Source of the DNA: Bacteroidales bacterium
GTDB taxonomy: Bacteria; Bacteroidota; Bacteroidia; Bacteroidales; JAFGUD01
Assembly (NCBI GenBank): GCA_016938685.1
Contig: JAFGUD010000365.1
Location: forward strand, 1 to 61,964
Length of the DNA: 61,964 bases
Direction: 5' to 3'
Below, one piece after another: positions 9,882 to 18,003 of this stretch (position 1 is the first letter of the stretch; each line of letters begins with the position of its first letter). A program made the translations under genes and the position numbers. The notes under the pieces were generated by a model, which was not told where the DNA came from, did not search any database, and worked only from the letters and a program-made list of their open reading frames with translations.

Positions 9882-10860
9882 AATCTCCTACATCAAGAAT
9901 TTTAATTGATTGTTTAACAGCAGAAGAATTGCCAAACATCGAATTTGTAGCTAATAAATTTTCTAATTTTACATCTTCTAATACAATAGAATTAGAAATA
10001 ACAGAACCCGTAATAACTGAATTATTTTCAACACAGACATTTGGGCCAATAACTGAATTTTTGATTAAAACATTATCTCCTAGGTAAACAGGTGGAATAA
10101 TAACAGAATTTTCCTTTAAATAAGAAGTAGCTGATTGTACTTTAAAATGTTGTAAAACGTAGTCTGCTGTATTAATTAGTAAATCTTTACTTCCACAATC
10201 AAGCCAGGTATCAACAGTTTGAGAAACAAAAACACAACCATCATTTAACATAAACTGCAAAGCATCAGTAAGTTGATATTCATTATTAACCAACATTTTA
10301 TTTGAAATAACATATTCTATTTTTTCAGAGAGAACAGAAGCGTCCTTGAAATAATAAATGCCAATTATAGCTTCATCTGAAATAAATTTCTTTGGTTTTT
10401 CAAAGAACCCTGTAATCAATTCTTCTCCTTCTTTTATTACAACACCATAAGCTTCGGGATTTTTAACCTGTTTAGTCCAGATAACAACATCTGAATCTAC
10501 TTTTAAACGAAAATCTGCATCAAAAAGTGTATCAGCAAAGGCTACAATTACTTTTCCTGACAACATTTCGTTTGCAAAAGAAAGAGCATGAGCAGTTCCC
10601 AATGCTACATCTTGCACATAAATATTGACCTTAAATTCAAGTTGCTCACCTAATTCTTTTAAATCATCGACAACAGACTCGGGAAAATCACCAATGATAA
10701 AACCAACTTCTGTAACTTTTTCATGAGAAACAGAAATAATTTGTTCAACTAATCTTTGTACAATCGATTTTCCTGCAATTTTTAATAATGGTTTGGCAGT
10801 TGTCAAAGTAAAAGGTCTAAGCCTTTTTCCAATTCCTGCCATAGGTATAACAATCTTCAT
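9862..10860 (-). CDS. Sugar-phosphate nucleotidyltransferase with C-terminal left-handed beta-helix
   Basis: The N-terminus MKIVIPMAGIGKRLRPFTLT, followed by KPLL, is the nucleotide-binding signature of NDP-sugar pyrophosphorylases (RmlA, GalU and GlmU type). Lys of KPLL and Asp of the FADTLF stretch are expected to bind substrate and metal. From about residue 245 the sequence has hexapeptide-like repeats (PPVYLGDNVLIKNSVIGPNV), as in GlmU or bacterial GDP-mannose enzymes. At 332 residues it is shorter than GlmU and lacks its acetyltransferase length, so the sugar cannot be named. It sits between dut and a TPR gene, one base after dut, and probably supplies an envelope glycan precursor. Confidence 0.85.
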   Translation of the reverse strand: MKIVIPMAGIGKRLRPFTLTTAKPLLKIAGKSIVQRLVEQIISVSHEKVTEVGFIIGDFPESVVDDLKELGEQLEFKVNIYVQDVALGTAHALSFANEMLSGKVIVAFADTLFDADFRLKVDSDVVIWTKQVKNPEAYGVVIKEGEELITGFFEKPKKFISDEAIIGIYYFKDASVLSEKIEYVISNKMLVNNEYQLTDALQFMLNDGCVFVSQTVDTWLDCGSKDLLINTADYVLQHFKVQSATSYLKENSVIIPPVYLGDNVLIKNSVIGPNVCVENNSVITGSVISNSIVLEDVKLENLLATNSMFGNSSAVKQSIKILDVGDYDKLTF

Positions 10861-10861
10861 A

Positions 10862-11308
10862 TTACTGTTTTAATTTTTTTAAACCGGTATGGCCAAAGCC
10901 ACCTTCGCCACGAATAGTTGTATTTAATTCATCTACCTTCGCCCAGTCAACTTGAGAAACAGAACTAACAATCATTTGCGCAATTCTTTCGCCGGAATTT
11001 ATAGTAAAATCATTATTAGAAAGATTTACTAAAATTACTTTAATTTCACCTCTATAATCAGCATCAATTGTACCTGGTGTATTAAGAACTGTAACTCCGT
11101 GTTTAGCAGCTAAACCACTTCTAGGGCGAACTTGTGCTTCGTATCCTTCGGGTAACTCAATATAAATCCCTGTTGGAACTAAATATCTTTCAAGAGGTTT
11201 TAAAATAACCGGATTTTCGAGAAATGCATATAAATCAGCCCCGGCGGAACTTAAAGTTGCATATTGAGGCAATGGATTATTGGATTTATTTACAATTTTA
11301 ACTTTCAT
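10862..11308 (-). CDS. dut: dUTP diphosphatase
   Basis: This enzyme hydrolyses dUTP to dUMP and pyrophosphate, keeping uracil out of DNA and supplying thymidylate synthesis. All five trimeric dUTPase motifs are visible: [21 protein letters not shown], the [13 protein letters not shown] block with the catalytic Asp, GERIAQMIV, and the glycine-rich [10 protein letters not shown] at the C-terminus. The length of 148 residues is normal. It overlaps the flippase gene by 11 bases and precedes the nucleotidyltransferase by one base, so it is translated as part of the same cluster. Confidence 0.97.
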   Translation of the reverse strand: MKVKIVNKSNNPLPQYATLSSAGADLYAFLENPVILKPLERYLVPTGIYIELPEGYEAQVRPRSGLAAKHGVTVLNTPGTIDADYRGEIKVILVNLSNNDFTINSGERIAQMIVSSVSQVDWAKVDELNTTIRGEGGFGHTGLKKLKQ

Positions 11309-12815
11309 TACTTTTTTTTCTAATTAATAATTTTTTTAAATCTGATAATCTAATTTTTTCAAGTTTAACTACTAAAATAATAAACAAAACTAGAAAAATA
11401 TTTTTAATAAATAGAGAAACCAAAACAGAATCCAAATTGATTTGTGTAGAAACAAAGTACAAAGTTAGAGCAAAAATTATATAAAGAAAAATTCTGCCGT
11501 ACTGATACTTTACCTTCATATACTTACGACTCCAAACAAATGAAATGAGAACCATTAAAAGATAAGCAAAAAAGTTTGTCCAGGCAGCACCTATGTAGCC
11601 AACTTTTGGAATTAATATATAATTAAGTCCAATTGTTATTACAGCACCAGCAAGAAAAATAAAAATTCCATAACGTGTTAAATCATTCAACTTATACCAA
11701 AACGAAAGAACAAAAAAGACTCCCACAAGAATGCGACCTAAAAAAAGAGGAAAAACAACGTTAAGACCTTCAAAATAATTACGGCTTATAAAATGTTTAA
11801 AAATATCAATATTTAACATTATAAATAAAAACATAAGGAATGCAAAAACAATGTAATACTTCATTACATCTGCGAAAACTTTCAATAATTCCTCTGCCTT
11901 TTTAAAACTGAAGAAAAAAGGTTCTGCTGCATACCTAAAAGCCTGAACAAAAAGCATCATAAAAACAGACAACTTAGCATTTGCACCATAAATACCTACG
12001 TTATACATAATATAATCATTCGCATCTGCAACATCACTAGGGGCAACAGTCCAGTATTTAATAAGAATTTTATCTGCCATGTCATTAACAGCTCCTGTAA
12101 GACCTGTAATTAATAATGGAAAAGAATAAATCAAAATTTGTTTCCATAGTTTAAAATCAAATTGAAATTTAATTTTGAAAAAATCTGGTAGAAAAAGCAG
12201 AAGTACTACAGCACTTGCAATTAAATTAGATACAAAAATGTATCCGACTACGTAATCTGAATGGTAAATAAATGAAATAAAAGAAAACCCTTTAGACTGT
12301 AAAAAAGGACAAAGTAGGATAAAAAACAAATTGAAAAAAATATTTAACCCAATATTTAATAACTTGAAAATCATGAATTTACGAGCTTTATTAAGTCTTC
12401 TAAGTTGAGCAAAGAAAATTGCTGAAACTGCATCAATAGAGAGTATTAAAGCAAATAAATTTACATAATCGTTATTATCTTCATAACCAATCGAATTAGA
12501 AATAGATTTGGAAAAAATAAAAATTATCAAAATAAATAAAGACGATGTACTTAATAAAGAAGTAAGAACAGTAGAAAAAACAGTATTTGAATCCGGATTT
12601 TTTTGGCTAAAACGAAAATAACCTGTTTCCATTCCATAAGTTAACATAACTTGTAAAACAGCAACATAAGCATAAAATTCAGTTACAACTCCATAAGCAG
12701 AAGGATCTAATTTGGCGGTATACAACGGTACCAAAAGATAATTCAAAAATCGACCTACAATGCTACTAACACCATAAATACCTGTTTGACCTGCAAGTTT
12801 AGATATAGCTGACAT
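11298..12815 (-). CDS. Polysaccharide flippase (Wzx / MATE-like)
   Basis: This 505-residue integral membrane protein has 12-14 hydrophobic segments. It opens with [27 protein letters not shown], the standard N-terminus of the polysaccharide_synt family. Such proteins move lipid-linked oligosaccharides across the inner membrane. It overlaps GNAT by one base and dut by 11 bases, so it is translationally coupled on both sides. The cluster carries no glycosyltransferase, and the substrate is unknown. A glycosyltransferase and a WecA-like enzyme elsewhere in the window could belong to the same pathway, but that is only inference. Confidence 0.88.
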   Translation of the reverse strand: MSAISKLAGQTGIYGVSSIVGRFLNYLLVPLYTAKLDPSAYGVVTEFYAYVAVLQVMLTYGMETGYFRFSQKNPDSNTVFSTVLTSLLSTSSLFILIIFIFSKSISNSIGYEDNNDYVNLFALILSIDAVSAIFFAQLRRLNKARKFMIFKLLNIGLNIFFNLFFILLCPFLQSKGFSFISFIYHSDYVVGYIFVSNLIASAVVLLLFLPDFFKIKFQFDFKLWKQILIYSFPLLITGLTGAVNDMADKILIKYWTVAPSDVADANDYIMYNVGIYGANAKLSVFMMLFVQAFRYAAEPFFFSFKKAEELLKVFADVMKYYIVFAFLMFLFIMLNIDIFKHFISRNYFEGLNVVFPLFLGRILVGVFFVLSFWYKLNDLTRYGIFIFLAGAVITIGLNYILIPKVGYIGAAWTNFFAYLLMVLISFVWSRKYMKVKYQYGRIFLYIIFALTLYFVSTQINLDSVLVSLFIKNIFLVLFIILVVKLEKIRLSDLKKLLIRKKSNES

Positions 12816-13246
12816 TAACGTTTGAAAATCATTTTAAATCCATCTTTACTTATATCATCTGAATTATTCTGTTCTTTGACAAAACCGGCAGAATAGAATA
12901 AATTTTCAGAGTTAGAATTTGAAAATAAATAAATTTTTTGATGGGATTTTACTAATTCAGAAAGAATATTTCTAAGTAAAAGATTAGCATAGCCTAACTT
13001 TCGAAAACTTTTTAAAACAGAAATTCTTTCAATAACAATTCCTTCATCTGTTTCGCGCCAACGAGCAGCTGCAACAGAAACATTATCAACTTTAACTAAA
13101 TAATGAACAGCTTCAAAGTCTAAACCATCATATTCAATATCCTTAGAAATATTATGTTCAGAAGTGAAAACATCAAACCTTATTTGAATAGCCTGATTAA
13201 ATAATTCCTTATTTTCTGAGGCAAAAGACAAAATTTCAATAACCAT
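12815..13246 (-). CDS. GNAT family N-acetyltransferase
   Basis: The 143-residue protein has the GNAT fold signature: a central strand VAAARWRETDEGIVIERISV followed by the acetyl-CoA loop in FRKLGYANLLL (the Q/RxxGxG/A region), then a C-terminal strand with FYSAGF. It transfers an acyl group from a CoA thioester to an amine; the substrate cannot be read from sequence. Its start at 13246 makes it the first gene of the minus-strand cluster, and its stop overlaps the flippase start by one base. I could not identify a clean promoter in the 126-base gap before it. Confidence 0.85.
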   Translation of the reverse strand: MVIEILSFASENKELFNQAIQIRFDVFTSEHNISKDIEYDGLDFEAVHYLVKVDNVSVAAARWRETDEGIVIERISVLKSFRKLGYANLLLRNILSELVKSHQKIYLFSNSNSENLFYSAGFVKEQNNSDDISKDGFKMIFKR

Positions 13247-13372
13247 GGTAAAAAATTAGTTTTATGCAAAATAAACATTTTGGAGATAATTTAGAAAATA
13301 GAAATCAAAAAAAATCGTTAAATAATTAAATATTAAGTAAATTTGACCCCAATAAAAACAAAACCATTTGAT

Positions 13373-14059
13373 ATGAAACGTATCTTTACAATTGTTATAG
13401 CAATAATAATATCCTCATTATCAAGCTTTTCTCAATCCAATACGGGCTTTACTGTAGGTAGCAACTTTTCTTTACTTACCGGAGACAGTACATCTCTTCC
13501 TGATGCTATAATTAAACCCGGTTTTTACGGAGGAATGTTTTGGGACATAAACACCGGTTATAAAACTTACATTCAAATTGGTGGTTTTTATTCTCAACAA
13601 GGTGGAAAATATAAATACGAATATTTTGATTTTGGTAAAAAAATAACCAGAACAATAAATAATAAAATAGATTATGTTAAAATTCCATTGATGTGGAAGC
13701 AAGTATGGGGAGATTGGTATACTTCTATTGGATTATATGGTGAAATTGCTGCCGTATCAAATTCGGTATGGACAGAAAGAACTCAAAATGTCGATACATT
13801 TTTTATAAAAAGTGATACTCTTCAAAGTTTTACTAACGATTTACGTTTATATGATACAGGATTCAAACTAGCATTAGGCGTACAATTTCCAATTAATTCA
13901 CAATACGACTTTTTTATGAATATTGCTTATAATCACGGTTTTCTTGCAATTAATCCAAAAGCATTCAGAATAGAAAATAAAATGTACAACAGATTTTTTA
14001 CAATAAATGTTGGTATTATTATCAACAGTAATAGTTACAAATACAGATCTAGAAGATAA
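13373..14059 (+). CDS. Outer membrane beta-barrel protein (PorT-like)
   Basis: I place the start at the ATG at 13373 (MKRIFTIVIAIIISSLSSFSQ, a signal peptide) rather than an in-frame TTG at 13343. The mature part of about 205 residues alternates polar and hydrophobic residues, with aromatic-rich strands and glycine-rich turns, for example GFYGGMFWDINTGYKTYIQI, ending in a strand FFTINVGIIIN. This is the pattern of the small 8-strand barrels often annotated as PorT family in Bacteroidota. The function is unknown. It is divergent from the GNAT gene and followed 25 bases later by another secreted protein. Confidence 0.7.
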   Translation: MKRIFTIVIAIIISSLSSFSQSNTGFTVGSNFSLLTGDSTSLPDAIIKPGFYGGMFWDINTGYKTYIQIGGFYSQQGGKYKYEYFDFGKKITRTINNKIDYVKIPLMWKQVWGDWYTSIGLYGEIAAVSNSVWTERTQNVDTFFIKSDTLQSFTNDLRLYDTGFKLALGVQFPINSQYDFFMNIAYNHGFLAINPKAFRIENKMYNRFFTINVGIIINSNSYKYRSRR

Positions 14060-14084
14060 AAAATAATAGAAAAAAGCTTTAAAA

Positions 14085-15002
14085 ATGAAGAAAATTCTGT
14101 TGATCGTAACTATTTTAACAATAATATACAGTCAATCTGATGCTCAGTACAGAAAATTTTCAAGCCCTATTTGGACTATAGGTACTGCTAAAACTATTAG
14201 TAAAAAAGAACTTGATTTAAACCTACTTTATTACTCCCAATACGGAATTACAAACAGAGTTGAACTTCAAATGAAGCCACTTTGGTGGTACAAATTTCCA
14301 AATCTTGGATTAAAAATAACATGGTGGAATAAAAAATCAGAACCAAATGCTAATTTCTTCAAAAAATTGGGAATTATAGTTGGGACAAAACATGGTATAT
14401 ATTACCCTACTCCACTCATGAATTATATTCAGGATAAAAGTTTTCAAAACATCGATTTTGGATCATCTCCAATTCCTCCAATTTTTGCAATAAAAAACGA
14501 ATTGTTAATTACTTTTATAATAAACAAGTTTAAAGGATGTTATCAAAATAGAGGAATATTAACTCTTAAAGCTGGAAATCAAAAAGCATTCAAAAATCAA
14601 AACCAAAATTTTGTTTTAACAGATAAAGCAATTCTTTTCAGACAAACAACAATATTTGGCGATTATTCTCTTTGGTATTTTGGTATTGACTACGATTCAA
14701 AACTAAGTTATGGGTTAAATTACAAAATTGATGTTGATTTTTACTCTGTTGGCCTATTAATTCACAACTGGATTTTTGAACATAAAGGACTAGTCTATTG
14801 GTATATGGGAGCAAATAAAAAAATAAGAACAACTATTGGATACAAATTTTCTTATGCAAATTATCCCGGAACAAAACTTTCTTTGTATCCGCTTTTTGAC
14901 CTTACATATATGATTCATTTCCGCAAAAAAGGCAAAAGCAACGATTTATTTGACAATGGTGTACTTGAAGATCCTTTCGACGACAGAGATGCAATTCATT
15001 AA
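14085..15002 (+). CDS. Secreted protein of unknown function, probably outer membrane
   Basis: I do not recognise a family. The 305-residue product has a signal peptide MKKILLIVTILTIIYSQSDA followed by a beta-rich sequence with many Trp and Tyr residues (for example ELQMKPLWWYKFPNLGLKITWW), alternating in the way of an outer membrane barrel. The C-terminus is acidic (NDLFDNGVLEDPFDDRD). Its last 14 bases overlap the start of the VanZ gene, so the two are probably co-transcribed with the PorT-like gene upstream. C exceeds G on the plus strand here, unlike the plus-strand genes after 17 kb. Confidence 0.6.
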   Translation: MKKILLIVTILTIIYSQSDAQYRKFSSPIWTIGTAKTISKKELDLNLLYYSQYGITNRVELQMKPLWWYKFPNLGLKITWWNKKSEPNANFFKKLGIIVGTKHGIYYPTPLMNYIQDKSFQNIDFGSSPIPPIFAIKNELLITFIINKFKGCYQNRGILTLKAGNQKAFKNQNQNFVLTDKAILFRQTTIFGDYSLWYFGIDYDSKLSYGLNYKIDVDFYSVGLLIHNWIFEHKGLVYWYMGANKKIRTTIGYKFSYANYPGTKLSLYPLFDLTYMIHFRKKGKSNDLFDNGVLEDPFDDRDAIH

Positions 15003-15354
15003 GAAATATAAATTCTCATTTTTTTGGACAATAATAGTATTTATACTTTGTCTATTACCAGGAAGCAACCTGCCAAAAACCGGATTTCATATCCCTCATT
15101 TTGACAAAATTGTTCACTTTGGAATGTTTTTTATATTTTCTATATTGTTCAACTACGAAAAAAAGGCTGAAAGAAATTCTAACAGCCTTGTAATTATACT
15201 GATTTTAAGCCTTTTAATAGCTTTATCAACAGAAATTTCACAATTGTTATTCACAACAACACGCCAATTTGATTTACTAGACTTGTCAGCGGATCTATTA
15301 GGCTCAATTGTTGGATACTTCAGCTATTTTATTTTAAAACAAAAGCTAAATTAA
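14989..15354 (+). CDS. VanZ family membrane protein
   Basis: The best start is the ATG at 14989 (MQFIKKYKFSFFWTIIVF), inside the end of the upstream gene. The 121-residue protein has four hydrophobic helices, the conserved HFDKIVHFGMFFIFSILF region and a LSTEISQLLFTTTRQFDLLDL block, all typical of VanZ-like proteins. VanZ itself gives low-level teicoplanin resistance in enterococci; most homologues, including those in Bacteroidota, have no established role. The stop overlaps the convergent Rrf2 gene by nine bases. Confidence 0.85.
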   Translation: MQFIKKYKFSFFWTIIVFILCLLPGSNLPKTGFHIPHFDKIVHFGMFFIFSILFNYEKKAERNSNSLVIILILSLLIALSTEISQLLFTTTRQFDLLDLSADLLGSIVGYFSYFILKQKLN

Positions 15355-15786
15355 AACGAAATCCTTAATATCTTCTAGTTTATCTGCAAAATCACCAATC
15401 GTTTGTTCCTTAAAAATTTTATAAAATTTATCTAACAAAGGATCCGCTTTTTTTCTAAAAGGACAATTTTCGTCTTTTCTAGGATCTTCACTACAAATTC
15501 TCATTCCAAGAACACAATCAGTAAACACGTCTAAACCATCAAAAATCTCAACTATTTCTAATATCGAAACAACATGAGGATCTTTGTTAAATTTGAAACC
15601 ACCGTCAATGCCACGTTGAGAATATAATATTTTCTTCTTTGCCAAATTCTGCATTATTTTCCCTAAAAAAGGTTCAGGCACGTCCAGCCCTTTAGCTATC
15701 TGTTTAATATTTAACAGTTTATCTTTACCGTTAAGTGCTAAATAAACAGAAGCTCTAATTCCATATTTACAAGTTGTTGATAACAT
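15346..15786 (-). CDS. Rrf2 family transcriptional regulator, IscR/NsrR-like
   Basis: The protein has the Rrf2 winged-helix N-terminus MLSTTCKYGIRASVYLAL and the recognition helix region VPEPFLGKIMQNLAKKKIL. Three cysteines at residues 91, 98 and 108 (C-x6-C-x9-C) lie where IscR and NsrR bind an Fe-S cluster, so it may sense iron-sulfur status, oxygen or nitric oxide. The length of 146 residues is normal. No suf, isc or hmp gene is adjacent. A dyad with arms TAGACTT and AAGTCTA lies 118-138 bases upstream and could be its own operator. Confidence 0.9.
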   Translation of the reverse strand: MLSTTCKYGIRASVYLALNGKDKLLNIKQIAKGLDVPEPFLGKIMQNLAKKKILYSQRGIDGGFKFNKDPHVVSILEIVEIFDGLDVFTDCVLGMRICSEDPRKDENCPFRKKADPLLDKFYKIFKEQTIGDFADKLEDIKDFVLI

Positions 15787-15903
15787 ATATATAATATAAA
15801 AATAACTAACAAAAAATCTATAGCGTTCATAATAATTACAGAAACATAAATACTAAAAGCAAAAAATCTCTAATAAATAAGACTTATACATCTGCAAATA
15901 TAA

Positions 15904-15924
15904 TAGACTTATTTACAAAGTCTA
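15904..15924. promoter_or_regulatory. Dyad symmetry, possible Rrf2 operator
   Basis: TAGACTT (15904-15910) and AAGTCTA (15918-15924) form a perfect 7-7-7 inverted repeat in the 169-base gap between rpiB and the Rrf2 gene. The half sequence AGACTTAT is also present at 15880-15887, 25 bases from its copy in the dyad. The dyad size and position suit a winged-helix dimer controlling the regulator's own promoter. No binding data exist, and the assignment is inference. Confidence 0.4.
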
Positions 15925-15955
15925 ACAATTTAAAAAAAAAATAAATCACTGTACC

Positions 15956-16390
15956 TTAAAGAGGCATTTTATCAATTCTTTTTTGATGACGACCATCTTC
16001 AAAATCCGTTGAAAGAAAAGCATCTACAATTTCTTTTGCTAAATAAAAGGAAATAAACCTTGCAGGAAGAGAACATACATTTGCATCATTATGAAGACGT
16101 GCAAGAGCAGCTAATTCGGGAATCCAACACAAAGCTGAACGTATACCTTGGTGTTTGTTTGCAGTCATATTTATTCCATTACCTGAACCGCATAAAGAAA
16201 TTCCAAATCTAAATTCTCCATTTTCTACTGCTTCCGCCATTGGGTGCGCATAATCAGGATAGTCACTACTTTGGTCAGAAAAAGCACCGAAGTCCTTAAT
16301 CGTATGACCTTTTTCTTCAAGATAAGAAACAAGTTGCAATTTTAAATCATATCCTGCATGGTCAGAAGAAACAGCTATTTTATAAGTCAT
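15956..16390 (-). CDS. rpiB: Ribose-5-phosphate isomerase B
   Basis: RpiB interconverts ribulose-5-phosphate and ribose-5-phosphate in the pentose phosphate pathway. The phosphate-binding start SSDHAGYDLK, the catalytic cysteine in SLCGSGNGINM (Cys 67) and the NDANVCSLPARF segment are all present. The length of 144 residues is normal. It is transcribed leftward, away from the proposed origin at 16391-17020, and 169 bases separate it from the next minus-strand gene. Confidence 0.96.
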   Translation of the reverse strand: MTYKIAVSSDHAGYDLKLQLVSYLEEKGHTIKDFGAFSDQSSDYPDYAHPMAEAVENGEFRFGISLCGSGNGINMTANKHQGIRSALCWIPELAALARLHNDANVCSLPARFISFYLAKEIVDAFLSTDFEDGRHQKRIDKMPL

Positions 16391-17020
16391 TTTACTAAAT
16401 AATTTAAAGTGAATATTAAAAAACGCAAAAATAACTATATTTGTAATTTTAAATTGAAACCTGAATATAAAATTTCAATATTTTTATTAAAGTATTTGAA
16501 ATCAGGTATTTGAAAAAATAAAAAAAATTGAAATAACAAAAAATCAGACTTATTAACATTTTTAAAGAACAGATAATCAAATAAATAAAAAATGACAAAA
16601 ATGTAAAAAATTAAACATCAACACTTTAAACATAGACAGTATTCAACATTATTAACTCAATTCTTGTGGAAAACTACACAAGAAATACTAACAACTTTCA
16701 ACTAAAGTCAAAAAACAGTCAAATTTGCAAAACTTGTTAGAACTTCTTCAAAATTCTTAACACACATTTAACATAAAAAAGACTAAAAAAATTCACTTAA
16801 TTTTTAACATAATAACTTTATTGAAAAAAATTTGTATATTACAAACAACAACAAAACAAGACTTTAGCTCAATTCAAATTGTGGAAAAACTGTGGAAAAA
16901 CTAGAATAACCAGAATAACAAAAAAAAGCCAAAAAAAAAATTCACAATACTAACACTCTATTATCTTTAACATATATTTTAAATTAATTTATATATTAAT
17001 TATTAAATAAAAAAAAAATC
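16391..17020. other. Candidate replication origin (oriC)
   Basis: This 630-base gap has no plausible gene and is extremely AT-rich. TGTGGAAAA, the complement of TTTTCCACA and an exact match to the DnaA box consensus TTWTNCACA, occurs at 16665-16673, 16880-16888 and 16891-16899. The last two are 11 bases apart, one helical turn. A near match lies at 17020-17028 across the nadA GTG start. The segment 16959-17018 is nearly pure A+T and could be the unwinding element. Genes diverge from the gap, and plus-strand base skew changes across it. dnaA is not in the window, so this is a prediction. Confidence 0.6.
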
Positions 17021-17962
17021 GTGGAAAACTTAAAAAGTCAAATAACAGAATTAAAAAATAAAAAAAACGCAATAATTTTAGCTCATTACTACGTAGCTGA
17101 TGAAATACAAGATATTGCTGATTTTGTAGGAGATAGTTTAGAACTTTCTAGAAAAGCTTCTTTAACCGAAGCCGATATTATTGTTTTTGCAGGTGTACAT
17201 TTTATGGCAGAAACGGCTAAAATTCTTTCTCCTCAAAAAAAAGTACTTATCCCTGACATAAAATCCGGTTGCCCTCTTGCTGATTCGATGGGGACTTCTG
17301 AGTTTGCTAAATTTAAAGAAAAATATCCTGATTATTTTGTAATAAATTACGTTAACAGCACTGCTGAAATTAAAGCAATGAGCGATTTGATATGCACTTC
17401 GTCTAATGCTGTTGAATTAGTTAAATCTCTTCCTTCTGGCACAAAAATTTTATTTGGACCGGATAAAAATCTCGGTTCTTTTGTAAAATCATTCGTAAAA
17501 AATGAAATAATACTTTGGAATGGCAACTGCCCTGTGCATGAAAACTTCTCTGCAAATAAACTTCAGGATTTAAAGAACGCAAACCCCGATGCAATCGTTT
17601 TAGCGCATCCTGAGGCAAATAAAGCTGTGCTGTTGAAGTCTGACATCATCGGTTCTACTTCTAAATTATTAAAGTATGCAATTGAAAGTGAAAATAAAAA
17701 ATTTATTATTGCTACAGAGCCTGGTATTATTCATAAAATGAAGCAAAATGACCCAAACAAAGAATATATTCCTTTGCCTCCTGTACAAAATTTAGCTGAA
17801 AGTATTTGTTTTAATATGAAAAAACATACTTTGCAAAAAGTTTATGATGCTTTGAAATATGAACAATTTGAAATTTTAATGGATGAAGATTTAATTAAAA
17901 AAGCTAAAGTTCCTATAACAAGAATGATTGATTTATCTGTAAAATTAGGACTTGTAAAATAA
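17021..17962 (+). CDS. nadA: Quinolinate synthase
   Basis: NadA condenses iminoaspartate with dihydroxyacetone phosphate to give quinolinate, the precursor of NAD. The 313-residue length is typical. Cysteines 84 (SGCPLAD), 170 (GNCPVHE) and 263 (SICFNMKKH) are at the positions of the three 4Fe-4S ligands. The start is GTG at 17021, which also forms part of a DnaA-box-like sequence, so nadA abuts the proposed origin. nadB and nadC are not adjacent, although pncB and pnuC in this window also feed NAD synthesis. Confidence 0.96.
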   Translation: MENLKSQITELKNKKNAIILAHYYVADEIQDIADFVGDSLELSRKASLTEADIIVFAGVHFMAETAKILSPQKKVLIPDIKSGCPLADSMGTSEFAKFKEKYPDYFVINYVNSTAEIKAMSDLICTSSNAVELVKSLPSGTKILFGPDKNLGSFVKSFVKNEIILWNGNCPVHENFSANKLQDLKNANPDAIVLAHPEANKAVLLKSDIIGSTSKLLKYAIESENKKFIIATEPGIIHKMKQNDPNKEYIPLPPVQNLAESICFNMKKHTLQKVYDALKYEQFEILMDEDLIKKAKVPITRMIDLSVKLGLVK

Positions 17963-18003
17963 AATAAACCTCTGAAAATTAATCAATTAACATACTTATC
18001 AAC

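Noticed and set aside
13343..13372. TTG start for the PorT-like protein
   Set aside because: It would place ten residues before a normal signal peptide; the ATG at 13373 fits better.
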